Shown one piece after another: positions 28,593 through 37,986 of a DNA stretch of 52,593 nucleotides. The translations under genes were made by a program, and so were the position numbers. Under the pieces are notes generated by a model that was not told where the DNA came from, did not search any database, and saw nothing but the letters and a program-made list of their open reading frames with translations. Every line of letters begins with the position of its first letter. The stretch's first letter is position 1. This DNA comes from JBFWYO01 sp050186335 (GTDB lineage: Bacteria; Pseudomonadota; Alphaproteobacteria; Bin65). The stretch is taken from assembly GCA_050186335.1 (NCBI GenBank), contig JBFWYO010000022.1, positions 1 to 52,593 of the forward strand. Direction: 5' to 3'.

Positions 28593-28862
28593 CTAGCGTG
28601 GCGTTGCGAGCGTTATCCCGATCAGCGCCGCGGCTAAAAGACACAGGAAGAACGCGATTGTTGCTGCCCTCAGGCGCCGCTGATCGGCATCCGCCTTCGG
28701 CGGGAATGTGCCGGCCCTGAACCAATCCATTCCATGCCAGATCAGGCGCATTCGTGCCTTGCCGCGGGGTAGCGATCGCCACAAGCGTATTGCGATGACG
28801 ACGGCGGCCAACCAGCAAAGGCTTGCCAAACCCGCGAATACCGCAACCAGAGATGTCGCCAC
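28593..28862 (-). CDS. Small hypothetical membrane protein
   Basis: An 89-residue protein with two predicted membrane helices (about residues 3-26, SLVAVFAGLASLCWLAAVV, and 68-86, ATIAFFLCLLAAALIGI) and a basic loop between them (RGKARMRLIWHGMDWFRAG). GTG 28862 has a GGAGG site 6 bases upstream, which supports a real gene despite its size. I do not recognise the family. It is transcribed alone, opposite to the monooxygenase; 28399-28592 holds no gene. Confidence 0.62.
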   Translation of the reverse strand: MATSLVAVFAGLASLCWLAAVVIAIRLWRSLPRGKARMRLIWHGMDWFRAGTFPPKADADQRRLRAATIAFFLCLLAAALIGITLATPR

Positions 28863-29049
28863 GCACGTCCTCCGTCACATCAAGTGTTCGAATGGGAAAT
28901 CGTCTATTCGAGAACTTTAAAACGGAAGCTCCATCGATGCCCACTCAGCAAGAAAAAATTCGGCGTCCGCGTTGCTCGTCGCACAGGCTATCGAACGCCA
29001 CTGCACGCTTTTGCCGCGCGATCGTGCTACACAACCGCGCGCCCGGCCC

Positions 29050-30012
29050 TCAGGTCGGGTTAAGTACGCGGATCGGCTTGCCGTCGAGGAAGGCGCGCGC
29101 CGCCTCCGCCGTGTCGCGGTAAAACACGCGATACACTTCCTCCGTCACATAGCCGATGTGCGGCGTGAGCACGACCCGGTCGGCGCAGCCGCGCAGCGGA
29201 TGCCCGGCCGGCAGCGGCTCGTGATCGAACACATCGAGCGCGGCGCCGGCAATGCGACCTTCGGCCAGCGCCGTGACTAGCGCGGCCTCGTCGACAAGCG
29301 GCCCGCGCGATGTGTTTACCAGCACCGCCGAGCGCCGCATGAGCGCGAGCTCGCGCGCGCCGATAAGGCCGCGCGTGCGATCCGACAGCACGATGTGGAG
29401 GCTCACGATGTCGCTCTCGCGCAGCAATACTTCCTTGTCGACGCGACGCGCGCCGAACTCGGCCGCGCGTTCGGCGGTGAGGTTGGGGCTCCAGGCCAGC
29501 ATGCGCATGCCGAACGCGGCGGCATAACGCGCAACGACGCTGCCGACGGCACCGAGACCGATGAGGCCGATCGTCCTACCCTCGACAAGACGTCCCAGTC
29601 CGGTCTGCCATTGTCCGTGGCGTACCGCACGATCCTCGCGCGGCAGCTGGCGGACGGCCGCGAGCACGAGCCCCCAGGCCAGTTCGGCGGTCGCCGTTGT
29701 CCCGGGCCCGTTCGTGGTGCCGCATACGATGACACCGCGCGCGGTAGCGGCGGCAAGATCGATCGCGGCATTGTAGCTGCCGGTCGTAATGAGGCACTTT
29801 AAGCGCGGCAGCCGTTCGATGAGCGCGCCTGGAAAGCGCAACCTTTCCCGCATGATGCAGAGAATGTCGAACTCGGCGAGCGCAGCGGCTGCGGCGTCGA
29901 GATCGGCGAAGGGTTCGCGGAATACCTCGATCTCGGCGCGGCCGACGAGCGCGCTCCAGTCGGCCATGACGAGCGCCACGCCCTGATAGTCGTCCAGCAG
30001 CCCGAGTTTCAC
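29050..30012 (-). CDS. D-isomer 2-hydroxyacid dehydrogenase
   Basis: A 320-residue NAD(P)-dependent oxidoreductase of the D-2-hydroxyacid (phosphoglycerate dehydrogenase-like) family. The Rossmann motif is TIGLIGLGAVGSVVA; the catalytic Arg is in LVNTSRGPLVDEAAL, the Glu in FDHEPLPAGHP and the His in LTPHIGYVT. GTG 30012 has GGAGGG just upstream; GTG 30024 is also in frame but has no such site. The family interconverts 2-keto and D-2-hydroxy acids such as glyoxylate or hydroxypyruvate. It may handle a keto acid from the pathways nearby, but nothing fixes the substrate. Confidence 0.92.
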   Translation of the reverse strand: MKLGLLDDYQGVALVMADWSALVGRAEIEVFREPFADLDAAAAALAEFDILCIMRERLRFPGALIERLPRLKCLITTGSYNAAIDLAAATARGVIVCGTTNGPGTTATAELAWGLVLAAVRQLPREDRAVRHGQWQTGLGRLVEGRTIGLIGLGAVGSVVARYAAAFGMRMLAWSPNLTAERAAEFGARRVDKEVLLRESDIVSLHIVLSDRTRGLIGARELALMRRSAVLVNTSRGPLVDEAALVTALAEGRIAGAALDVFDHEPLPAGHPLRGCADRVVLTPHIGYVTEEVYRVFYRDTAEAARAFLDGKPIRVLNPT

Positions 30013-30097
30013 CGCGCCCTCCACTTCGTCCGATAAATGAAAACACGGCTAAGCATAGGCAGCTTGCCTGCAATTCCTGCCGTTCCTTCGGCTTGTC

Positions 30098-30826
30098 CTA
30101 TTGTCCAGGTTTAGCTACGGCACGCAGCAGGTTGTCGCCGAACATGTTTGACCATTGCTCCGGCGTAAGACTCATGCGCCTTTTCAGGTAACCCGAGGGG
30201 ATTGCCGTCTCCGCGGATTGCGTGACGGCCAGAATCGAGGGCCTGGACTGAATTGCATCGGACCATCGATGAATGGACGGAAATTCCGCCAGTTTCATAT
30301 CCAAACTTGCGATGTTCTGAACCCACGGCCAGCAGGCGATGTCGGCAATCGACAATTCGACTGCAAGATACTCGGCATCGGCAAGTCTTGCATCGAGAAC
30401 GCTCAACAGGCGTCGCGCCTCGCGCGTATATCGTTCAATCCCGTAAGCCTGTCCCTCCGGCGCGTATCGGACGAAATGGGCCGCTTGCCCGAGCATCGGT
30501 CCCAGTCCCGCGACTTGCCAGGTCAACCACTGAAGCGCCAGAAAATGCCGCCGGAAATCGGTCGGTAGGAGTTTCCCGGATTTCTTTGCCAGGTAAACCA
30601 AGATCGCCCCGGTCTCGAATACCGGGTATGGCGCGCCGCCATCCTCCGGGTCATGGTCGACGATTACAGGGAGCTTGTGATTTGGATTTATCTGTTTGAA
30701 TTGCGGTTTCAGGTGGTCGCCGGCGAATATGTCGTAATTGATAACGCGGTATGGCAGTTGGATTTCTTCAAGCATAATTGCGATTTTTAAGCCGTTCGAC
30801 GTACGCACATGGTGGAGATCGATCAT
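30098..30826 (-). CDS. Glutathione S-transferase (YfcG/Nu-class disulfide-bond oxidoreductase type)
   Basis: A 242-residue cytoplasmic GST. The N-terminal thioredoxin-like domain begins MIDLHHVRTSNGLKIA, where the Thr-x-Asn-Gly motif replaces the usual catalytic Tyr/Ser, as in YfcG and YghU. NPNHKLPVIVDHD and FETGAILVYLA are the glutathione-site motifs, and the C-terminal helical domain has LQWLTWQVAGLGPMLGQ and SIADIACWPWV. ATG 30826 follows GGAG; the open frame extends to 30907. The family reduces mixed disulfides or organic hydroperoxides, and the gene is divergent from the second MarR. Confidence 0.92.
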   Translation of the reverse strand: MIDLHHVRTSNGLKIAIMLEEIQLPYRVINYDIFAGDHLKPQFKQINPNHKLPVIVDHDPEDGGAPYPVFETGAILVYLAKKSGKLLPTDFRRHFLALQWLTWQVAGLGPMLGQAAHFVRYAPEGQAYGIERYTREARRLLSVLDARLADAEYLAVELSIADIACWPWVQNIASLDMKLAEFPSIHRWSDAIQSRPSILAVTQSAETAIPSGYLKRRMSLTPEQWSNMFGDNLLRAVAKPGQ

Positions 30827-31398
30827 TTTACCGCTCCATTGCGACCTGAAATTGATGACGCTACGCCGCTCAGGCGAAGCGCCGGATCGGCATTGATGCC
30901 GAAACAAAGGTACCGGTCGGCATCATTCGGAGTCTCGACGCGGGGGGGATCTGTGTGCGGCACATCGAGTGATGATATTGGTCCTAATTCAAAGGCCCGG
31001 AATGGCTTCATCGCGCCGCCCGAGCCCAACGTGAACGCTGAGTTTCATCCGGCGGTAGGCAGATCGGGCTTTCATTTGAGCCGAGTTGGCGCGATAAGGC
31101 AACCGGACGATGTGCAATGCGCGCAAACATGCGTGGCGCGGTGGGCCGCTGCAAGTCAGGAACGGCGAATTTGGCGTCGAGCGAATGCGGTTCGAATCGG
31201 ACCGCGCGCGCCGCCGGCTGCCCGAACGCAGACAGCCCCAATCAAGATTACAATTGGCGAAATTCGCCTGGCTGGCGCCGGACTCCGATACGGTCGATTC
31301 ACAGCAACCGCACGTTCGGCTTGCCTATTCAAAATTCTCGACATGACCCGACAAGCGCGGCATATAAACGAGCTATTCGGTTCGGGGGCAATTCGGGC
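30827..31398. other. Gene-free divergent spacer between GST and MarR genes
   Basis: This 572-base spacer has open frames on both strands but none with a recognisable domain or convincing start. It must contain the promoters of the GST and MarR genes. I see no copy of the AT-rich motif and no strong palindrome. Confidence 0.5.
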
Positions 31399-31932
31399 AT
31401 GACTCGGCGAGTGAAATCCAAGGCGCGGCGCGTGCGCAAACGATTAGTGCGGCCTTCGCAGGAGTTGCCGCACTTGCCCGGCCACGAGAATTACAGTTTT
31501 TCGAACCAGGTCGGCCATCTGCTGCGGCGCGCCTATCAGCGGCATTTGGTGATTTTCAACAGCATGTGTATCGATCCGCAGTTGACCGCGGTTCAGTTCG
31601 CCGTCTTGCGTGCGATTCGAGACAGCAAGATCTGCTATTTGACGACAATCAGCCGGGCAGCCGCGATGGATCTGGCGACGACCCGGGGCGTCACCGAACG
31701 CCTAAGGGAACGCAACCTGATTTCGCTGAACGAAGACAAAATCGATCAGCGGCGAACAATCGTCAAACTGACGAAAAAAGGGGTACAGCTGGCCGACAAG
31801 ATGATCCCCTGTTCGCTGGCAATTTCCGATCGAACGATGAATGTTCTGACGACCGCCGAGCGCGTAGCGCTCATCCATTTGCTTACGAAGATAGGCACAG
31901 GGCCTGATAGTGACCGCACACGGACGTCGTAG
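31399..31932 (+). CDS. MarR-family regulator, second copy (NicR-like)
   Basis: A 177-residue MarR protein with a basic N-terminal tail (TRRVKSKARRVRKRL), dimer helices SFSNQVGHLLRRAYQRHLVIF and winged helix CYLTTISRAAAMDLATTRGVTERL, with wing KIDQRRTIVKLTKKG. It is clearly paralogous to the regulator at 26.5-27 kb. ATG 31399 was taken because MarR-like sequence starts there; the frame is open from 31117. In Pseudomonas the MarR protein NicR represses nic genes and responds to 6-hydroxynicotinate. By position this gene is a candidate regulator of the transporter-hydroxylase-nicCXD set that follows. Confidence 0.9.
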   Translation: MTRRVKSKARRVRKRLVRPSQELPHLPGHENYSFSNQVGHLLRRAYQRHLVIFNSMCIDPQLTAVQFAVLRAIRDSKICYLTTISRAAAMDLATTRGVTERLRERNLISLNEDKIDQRRTIVKLTKKGVQLADKMIPCSLAISDRTMNVLTTAERVALIHLLTKIGTGPDSDRTRTS

Positions 31933-32009
31933 GACGTAGGCTTTCAAGTTCGTTCGCTGCTCGTCGAACATTCCGCGCGTTGCGGCACCGGACGTAGTCG
32001 GGCGGCACG

Positions 32010-32729
32010 CTAGACGCTCAAATGGGCCGTCCGGATGCTCTCGTTGGCAGCCAGATCGTCGATAGTGCCCGAATAACGTATGTGGCCCTTTTCCAGGATG
32101 TAGGCCCGGTCGGCCACGTCCATCGCGAAATGCAGATTCTGCTCGCAGAGAATGACAGCTAGGCGCTGTTTCTTGAGCGTGCGAATGGTCTCCGCCATGT
32201 ATTCGACGATGAGCGGAGCCAACCCTTCCGATGGCTCGTCCAGCAGAACCGCAATCGGATTGCCCATCAGCGTGCGCGCAATCGACAGCATCTGCTGTTC
32301 ACCGCCGCTCATATGCGCGCTGCGCCGATTTCCCATTGTCGCCAAGTTCGGAAACATCTGGAACAGGCGCTCATGGGTCCATGGTTCCATGTCCGCGCGC
32401 GGCGGTTGCCGGCCGACCTCCAGATTTTCCAGCACTGTAAGATCGGTGAAGATACGTCGGTCCTCCGGCACGTAGCCGAGGCCAAGACGGCATATCGAAT
32501 GGGTCGACTGCTTCTCGATCGCGTGGCCGTTGAATTTAACCTGGCCCGAAACATGCGGCATTTGCTGAATGATGCTTTTCAGCGTCGTCGTTTTGCCGGC
32601 GCCGTTGCGGCCCAACAATACGACGACTTCGCCGCGCTGGACGTTGAGGCAGACATCGAACAAAATTTGCGCGCGACCATAGTACGCATTGACGTTGTTG
32701 AGGGATAGAATTGGCTCGTCGGCGGTCAC
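32010..32729 (-). CDS. livF: ABC transporter ATPase (LivF), second transporter
   Basis: A 239-residue ATPase: Walker A GRNGAGKTT, signature MSGGEQQMLSIARTL, Walker B AVLLDEPSEGLAP and H-loop CEQNLHFAM. The start is GTG 32729, overlapping the LivG stop by 4 bases (GTGA). It is the last gene of the minus-strand transporter group. Confidence 0.94.
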   Translation of the reverse strand: MTADEPILSLNNVNAYYGRAQILFDVCLNVQRGEVVVLLGRNGAGKTTTLKSIIQQMPHVSGQVKFNGHAIEKQSTHSICRLGLGYVPEDRRIFTDLTVLENLEVGRQPPRADMEPWTHERLFQMFPNLATMGNRRSAHMSGGEQQMLSIARTLMGNPIAVLLDEPSEGLAPLIVEYMAETIRTLKKQRLAVILCEQNLHFAMDVADRAYILEKGHIRYSGTIDDLAANESIRTAHLSV

Positions 32730-33505
32730 AGGACACCCAATTTCCGGCTCGATTTGGATTCGATGGTCGCGCGGCCGAGATAGATTTCCCGTACCATCGG
32801 ATCGTTTCGCACGGCGGCCGGCGGTCCTTGCATGACAATTTCGCCGCGGCTCATGACGACGATGCGATCAGCGTGGCCGAACACCGCATCCATGTCATGT
32901 TCGGTGAATAGAACGCTGATTTTGCGCTCGCGCACCAGATCGGCGGTGAGCGCCATGAGCTGCGCGCGCTCCTTCGGCGCCATGCCCGCCGTGGGCTCGT
33001 CCATCAGCAGCAATTTCGGCTCGCTGGCCAGCGCCTGGGCCAACTCGACGCGCTTCAGATCGCCGTACGCCAGCTCGCCGCACACGCGGTTTGCCTGGTC
33101 GGCGATGCCGATGCGTTCCAGCACGGCCATCGATTCGTCGCTGTGCAGCTTGCCGCCCTGCCGGACGACCGAATTGGCTTCGCCGCGGCGCGACATAAGC
33201 ACCAGTTGGACATTCTCGAGCACGGTGAGCGACGCGAAGGTGGCGGTGATCTGGAACGTCCGGCTGATGCCGATACGCCACATTTCGCGCGGTTGCATAC
33301 CGACCAGGCGGCGGTCGAGAAATTGGATCGATCCGCGATCCGGCTTGAGTTGCCCATTGATCAGGTTAAAACACGTCGTCTTGCCGGCGCCGTTCGGGCC
33401 AATCAAGGCCAGCATTTCCTCGGCGCCGACCTCGAAACTGACGTTACGCACGGCGTTCACGCCGCCGAACGATTTATGCAGTTTGCTGATCTTCAGTACG
33501 CTCAT
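32726..33505 (-). CDS. livG: ABC transporter ATPase (LivG), second transporter
   Basis: A 259-residue ATPase: Walker A GPNGAGKTT, Walker B LLLMDEPTAGMAP, H-loop FTEHDMDAVF. The signature is degenerate (LAYGDLKRVELAQAL), as usual for LivG. It overlaps the fused permease upstream (ATGA) and LivF downstream, so expression is coupled. Confidence 0.94.
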   Translation of the reverse strand: MSVLKISKLHKSFGGVNAVRNVSFEVGAEEMLALIGPNGAGKTTCFNLINGQLKPDRGSIQFLDRRLVGMQPREMWRIGISRTFQITATFASLTVLENVQLVLMSRRGEANSVVRQGGKLHSDESMAVLERIGIADQANRVCGELAYGDLKRVELAQALASEPKLLLMDEPTAGMAPKERAQLMALTADLVRERKISVLFTEHDMDAVFGHADRIVVMSRGEIVMQGPPAAVRNDPMVREIYLGRATIESKSSRKLGVL

Positions 33506-35364
33506 GGCGCGCCCCGCGTCTTGGGGTTCTGCGCACTATCGATGCGATCTTTGAGAAAGCCGACGATACCTTGTGGGAACAGATTGACCAGCAGCACCAC
33601 GATCACGCCCAGCACCAGGCGCCAATATTCCGTCAGCGCCGTCAGCTGTTGTTCGAGCCCCTTGAACAGTGCAGAGCCGACGATCGGCCCGACCAATGTG
33701 TTGATGCCGCCGAGCAAGATGATGACGAGGGCATTGAGGCTTGTGGCGATATCGATCGAATCGGGAAACACACCGCCCTTGGAATAAACATAGACGCCGC
33801 CGCCGAGGCCGGCGAAGACGCCGGCGATGGTGAACGCCGCCCATTGATTATTGCGCACGTTGATGCCGATCGCCTCGCAGCGCTTCGCCGAATCCCGGCT
33901 CGCGCGCATCGTGATTCCGAACGGCGTGGACAGCAGCCAACGCAACGCGAACATGCCGCAGCCGCAGATGGCTATCGCCAAATAGTAGTAGGTCACCTTA
34001 TTTGCGGCCCATTTCGACGGCCAGATGCCGATCACGCCGTTGTCGCCGCCGGTGAAATCGACCCACTGATTCACGATCGCCCAGCAAATCGCGGCGAAAG
34101 CCAAGCTCAACATGCCCTGGTAGACACCGGAGAGGCGCACGCAGAACCAGCCGAAGATCAGCCCGCCGAGACCACCCACAAGGGGTGCCGCGACGAGGGC
34201 CGGCTCCATCGGCAGGGCCAGATATTTCGCCAGCAATGCCGCGCCATAGGCGCCGAGTCCGAAATATGCCGCGTGGCCGAACGACAGCAGCCCGCCGGCC
34301 ATGATGAAATGCAGGCTCATTCCGAACAGCGCGAAGATCACTATTTCGGTGAGTACGGCCAGGTAATAGTCGCCGAGGAAGGTCGGCAACGCCAGAAGGA
34401 TCAGCGCAGCTGCCACGAAGGCCAGCTTGCTGCGCATCCCCATCTTGACGCGGGACGGCTCAGGACCGCCGACCGGCGTACGCATAACGTAGTCGGCGCG
34501 GCCGAACAGGCCGGACGGCCGCACGACGAGCGCGATCGCAAGCACGAGGAACGGCAGGATCATCGAAATACTGGGAAACACCAGGATCGCGAAAGCCTGC
34601 ACGACGCCGAGCAGCAATGCGATCAGATAGGCGCCGAAGATGCTGCCCATGCCGCCGACGATGACGATGATAAACGCCTCGATCAGCATGTTCATATCCA
34701 TCGTCAGGCCCACCGATTGGCGCGGCACTTGGAGCGCGCCGCCCAGCCCGGCAAGACCCGCGCCGAGAATGAAGACCGCGGTGAACAGCCAGCGTTCGTT
34801 GACGCCGAGCGCCGCCGCCATTTCGCGGTCCTGGGTGGCAGCGCGAATCAATATCCCCCAGCGCGTGCGATGCATGAGCAAGAGCAACAGGCCCAACACG
34901 ACCGGCCCGGCCGCGACCAAGAATAAATTGTATTCCGGGAACGAGTAGCCAAGCAATGTGACGGCACCCGACAGGCCCGGCGCGCGCGGTCCCATGATTT
35001 CCTGGGCGCCCCAGATATATCGGCAGGCGTCGTGAATGATCAGCAACACACCGAACGTGGCCAGCAGCTGAAAAACCTCCGGTACCTTGTAGATCGGCCG
35101 CAGCACGAAGAGCTCGAGCACCATGCCGACGATGCCGGCGCCGAGGGCCGCAATGGCGACCGCCGTCCAGAAGCCCCAGGCACCGCCGCCCAGCCATTGG
35201 ACCAACGAAATAGTAAGATAAGCCCCCAACATATAGAGGGAGCCGTGGGCCAGATTAATGATCCGCGTAACGCCGAAAATGATCGTCAGACCGGACGCCA
35301 CCAGAAACAGCGATGATGCTTCCGCTACGCCGGTGAGTAACTGAATAACCAGAAAATCGAGCAT
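33502..35364 (-). CDS. Fused ABC permease (LivH-LivM)
   Basis: A 620-residue integral membrane protein. Residues 1 to about 295 are LivH-like (LLTGVAEASSLFLVASGLTI; RWLFTAVFILGAGLAGLGGA) and about 315-620 are LivM-like (GGLLSFGHAAYFGLGAYGA; GGINTLVGPIVGSALFKG). Joining both permeases in one chain gives a transporter core encoded by three genes. In the other Liv system of the window LivM is joined to LivG instead. ATG 35364 starts 222 bases after the receptor gene ends; a 14-bp stem-loop lies in that gap. Confidence 0.93.
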   Translation of the reverse strand: MLDFLVIQLLTGVAEASSLFLVASGLTIIFGVTRIINLAHGSLYMLGAYLTISLVQWLGGGAWGFWTAVAIAALGAGIVGMVLELFVLRPIYKVPEVFQLLATFGVLLIIHDACRYIWGAQEIMGPRAPGLSGAVTLLGYSFPEYNLFLVAAGPVVLGLLLLLMHRTRWGILIRAATQDREMAAALGVNERWLFTAVFILGAGLAGLGGALQVPRQSVGLTMDMNMLIEAFIIVIVGGMGSIFGAYLIALLLGVVQAFAILVFPSISMILPFLVLAIALVVRPSGLFGRADYVMRTPVGGPEPSRVKMGMRSKLAFVAAALILLALPTFLGDYYLAVLTEIVIFALFGMSLHFIMAGGLLSFGHAAYFGLGAYGAALLAKYLALPMEPALVAAPLVGGLGGLIFGWFCVRLSGVYQGMLSLAFAAICWAIVNQWVDFTGGDNGVIGIWPSKWAANKVTYYYLAIAICGCGMFALRWLLSTPFGITMRASRDSAKRCEAIGINVRNNQWAAFTIAGVFAGLGGGVYVYSKGGVFPDSIDIATSLNALVIILLGGINTLVGPIVGSALFKGLEQQLTALTEYWRLVLGVIVVLLVNLFPQGIVGFLKDRIDSAQNPKTRGAP

Positions 35365-35419
35365 CTTTTCAACGACGCGGGAATTTGCACGTGCGGCGTG
35401 CGCGTTTAAGGGTAGGGGC

Positions 35420-35452
35420 GGGGAGACGACACGCCGTCCGTGTCGTCTCCCC
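35420..35452 (-). other. Intercistronic stem-loop between receptor and permease genes
   Basis: GGGGAGACGACACG (35420-35433) pairs perfectly over 14 bp with 35439-35452 around a 5-base loop. On the transcribed strand no T-run follows, so it is probably an mRNA-stabilising or attenuating hairpin like the one at 22718 in the other Liv operon. Confidence 0.65.
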
Positions 35453-35586
35453 CTTGCCGCAATCTAAGTTTCGTCGAACGCTCGTTTCGTCAATTGCCAG
35501 CTTGGCGCCGCACCGTCGTCGCTCTTAACACTTCAGAGCATTTGCGGCGCGCAATGCGAGTCATGGCGGAGCGTTCGATTCACGTC

Positions 35587-36801
35587 TTAGTCTTTCGGCC
35601 GCAGCTTGCGGACGACATCGTCGCTGGGCTGGAAGTCCTCGCCCTTGGCGTAGTACGAGTCGACCAGCTTGCCCTTGCCGTCAACCTTCTTCAGCTTGCC
35701 GACCCAGGCGCCCATCGTGGACTGATGATCGATTTCCCGGAACGCGATCGGTCCAAGCGGCGTGTCGAGCTTCATGCCTTTCAGCGCCGCGATCATCTTC
35801 TCGGTATCCGTGGATCCGGCCTTGGTCATCGCCGCCGCGATGGCCTGGACGGTCACATAGCCGGTCAATGAGCCCATGTAGGGCGCCTTGCCGTACTTCG
35901 CCTTGTAGGCGTTGGCGAAAGCAATGTACTCCGGCGTCTTCACGTCATCCGGCGGGCCCCCGGTGACGATCCAGCCTTCCGGAATGTCGCCGCCCAATAG
36001 TTCGAGATAGTCCGGTTCGCCCAACAACGGCGCGATCCCGACACGACCTTTGAACAGGTTGCGGGTCAGACCTTCGCGGATGAATTGATTGTTCGGCCCG
36101 AGGAACTGGGCGTTGAAGATGCCGTCCGGCTTCATGCCTTCGATGCTTTGAACCGCGGCACCGGCATCGACCTTATCGAGCGCCGGCCAAAGCTCGCCGA
36201 CGAATACGACGTCCGGCCGCAGCGCGGAAAGGCGCTCCTTGAATGCGGCGACCACCGATTTGCCGTATTCGAAGTTGGGCGCGATGATCGCCCAGCGTTT
36301 GGCTGTTGTCTTCGCTGCTTCCGCCGCCAACATCGACGCCTGCATGTAGGTGCTTGGCCGGATGCGGAACGTGTAGTGATTGCCTTTTGACCAGACGATC
36401 GCGTCGGTCAACGGCTCGGATGCCATGAACAGAATTTTGTTTTGCTTGGCGTAGTCGCTGACCGCAAGTCCTATATGGGAGAAGAGCGTCCCGGACAGCA
36501 TCGTGACCTTTTCCTTGGTCCGAAGCTCTTCGGCTGCGAGCACGGCATTGCCCGGCTTGCCGGCGTCGTCGCGGTACACCAGTTCCAACTTGCGTCCCAG
36601 CACGCCGCCTTTGGCGTTGATTTGCTCGAGCGCCAGTTCCGAGCCGTTCTTCGACGGGCCGGCAAACGCCGCCGCCGTCGAGAAGCTGTGGATTTCGCCA
36701 ACTCTTATGTTTTCTGCGGCAACCTGGTTGCTGCCCAATCCGAAGGCCAGCAGCGCACCAGTTATCGAGATACTTGTCGTAACCTGTCTTTTCCAATTCA
36801 T
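35587..36801 (-). CDS. ABC transporter substrate-binding protein, second transporter
   Basis: A 404-residue LivJ/Peripla_BP_6-type periplasmic receptor with a signal peptide (about residues 1-29, SISITGALLAFGLGSNQVAA) and mature start ENIRVGEIHSFST. The position next to a molybdenum hydroxylase and nic genes suggests that the ligand is nicotinate or a related pyridine carboxylate. It is followed by the stem-loop and the LivHM, LivG and LivF genes. Confidence 0.93.
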   Translation of the reverse strand: MNWKRQVTTSISITGALLAFGLGSNQVAAENIRVGEIHSFSTAAAFAGPSKNGSELALEQINAKGGVLGRKLELVYRDDAGKPGNAVLAAEELRTKEKVTMLSGTLFSHIGLAVSDYAKQNKILFMASEPLTDAIVWSKGNHYTFRIRPSTYMQASMLAAEAAKTTAKRWAIIAPNFEYGKSVVAAFKERLSALRPDVVFVGELWPALDKVDAGAAVQSIEGMKPDGIFNAQFLGPNNQFIREGLTRNLFKGRVGIAPLLGEPDYLELLGGDIPEGWIVTGGPPDDVKTPEYIAFANAYKAKYGKAPYMGSLTGYVTVQAIAAAMTKAGSTDTEKMIAALKGMKLDTPLGPIAFREIDHQSTMGAWVGKLKKVDGKGKLVDSYYAKGEDFQPSDDVVRKLRPKD

Positions 36802-36897
36802 CGAAGTCTCCCGTGCGTTAGGTATTCAGTTCCCTGCAATTCTGAACTCGCATCGCGGCACGTTATCGTAGAGAGAACGAAAAGGTTTGCCTACATA

Positions 36898-37476
36898 CTA
36901 TTTCTCGGCGTGCAGCCTCATCAGTGCTTTCAGCCGAGCCCAAAAGGCGCCGAATAGCGTAGACAGCAAGTTAAGATTCTGCGGCCTTTCGGGCCCGTGC
37001 GGCTGCGCTTGCGTTTGGGCGTTGTCGAAAGTCTTAACGCGGTCAGCAAAATTCTTGGCAAACTCTTCGATCAGCTTGTCGGCCACGGTACCGATCATGC
37101 GGCCCGCGACAGATACCAGCTTGCCGGTGACGTTGACGGTCGTTTTTCCAGCCACGGCGGCCGTACCGGGGCCGGTTTCTGCTACCGCGGCATGCAACTC
37201 GACGGTCGCACGCGACGCGCGGTCGCCGCCGCTGCCGACCGCGATCAATGTACGCGTGGCGGCGTTACGCTCGCGGATCTCCAGGATGCCGTTGAAGGTC
37301 GATGTTACCGGGCCGATCTTGACCGTAACTGTTCCGTTGAACTTGTTGTCGTCGATCTTCTGCGTGATCGCGGCACCCGGAAAGCATGCTGCCACCGCAT
37401 CGAGATTCTCCATGAAGCGCCACGCCGTGTCCGCGGATACGGCGACCGGTATGATCTTTTCCTTCTTGATCTCCAT
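36898..37476 (-). CDS. CoxG-like SRPBCC protein
   Basis: A 192-residue protein of the SRPBCC/START-like CoxG family (MEIKKEKIIPVAVSADTAWRFM; AAITQKIDDNKFNGTVTVKIGPV), ending in a hydrophobic segment (NLLSTLFGAFWARLKALM) that may tether it to the membrane. In carbon monoxide dehydrogenase clusters CoxG helps recruit the hydroxylase to the cytoplasmic membrane. It lies 33 bases downstream of the 2Fe-2S subunit gene, and a similar maturation or anchoring role for this hydroxylase is inferred. Confidence 0.85.
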   Translation of the reverse strand: MEIKKEKIIPVAVSADTAWRFMENLDAVAACFPGAAITQKIDDNKFNGTVTVKIGPVTSTFNGILEIRERNAATRTLIAVGSGGDRASRATVELHAAVAETGPGTAAVAGKTTVNVTGKLVSVAGRMIGTVADKLIEEFAKNFADRVKTFDNAQTQAQPHGPERPQNLNLLSTLFGAFWARLKALMRLHAEK

Positions 37477-37509
37477 GGATGCAGCTACCCGCCTTTGTCC
37501 GTTGTTCGA

Positions 37510-37986
37510 TCAGCGCGCCGCGCCGTTGGCTTGCGCTACGGCCTCAACGGCATCGACGATCTTGGTGTAGCCGGTGCAGCGGCAAAGATTGCCGCGCAGC
37601 GAATCGACAATTTCGTCGCGACTCGGCCGCGGATTGCGATCCAGCAGCGCCTTGGCCGTCATCAGAAAGCCAGGCGTGCAGAAACCGCATTGTACAGCGC
37701 CGTGCATCAGGAAGGATTCCTGCAGCGGATGCAGCTTCCCATCACGCTCCAGCCCTTCGATCGTGGTGATTTCCGCCTTGTCGACCTGGATGGCCAGCAA
37801 AATGCAGGAACTGACGGACATGCCGTCGACCAGCACGGTGCAGGATCCGCAGATGCCCATGCCGCAATCGCGGTGCGTGCCGGTCAAGTGCAATTTCTCG
37901 CGGACGACATCGACCAACATGTCCGTCGGTTCGACCGAAACTTGGTGCGACGCGCCATTGATGTGCAGCGTGATATCGACTTGCAT
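37510..37986 (-). CDS. Molybdenum hydroxylase 2Fe-2S (small) subunit
   Basis: A 158-residue xanthine-dehydrogenase-family iron-sulfur subunit. The plant-type cluster cysteines are in CGMGICGSC plus the Cys of SVSSCILL. The helical-domain cluster cysteines are in QCGFCTPG and NLCRCTGY. ATG 37986 overlaps the FAD-subunit stop (TGATG), so this is the start rather than the in-frame TTG three bases upstream. It passes electrons from the Mo centre to FAD. With the medium and large subunits it is likely a nicotinate (or related N-heterocycle) hydroxylase. Confidence 0.93.
   Translation of the reverse strand: MQVDITLHINGASHQVSVEPTDMLVDVVREKLHLTGTHRDCGMGICGSCTVLVDGMSVSSCILLAIQVDKAEITTIEGLERDGKLHPLQESFLMHGAVQCGFCTPGFLMTAKALLDRNPRPSRDEIVDSLRGNLCRCTGYTKIVDAVEAVAQANGAAR

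Noticed and set aside
33571..34926. A 451-codon frame antisense to the fused LivH-LivM gene
   Set aside because: The translation is mostly charged and His/Arg/Gln-rich, the mirror of membrane helices.
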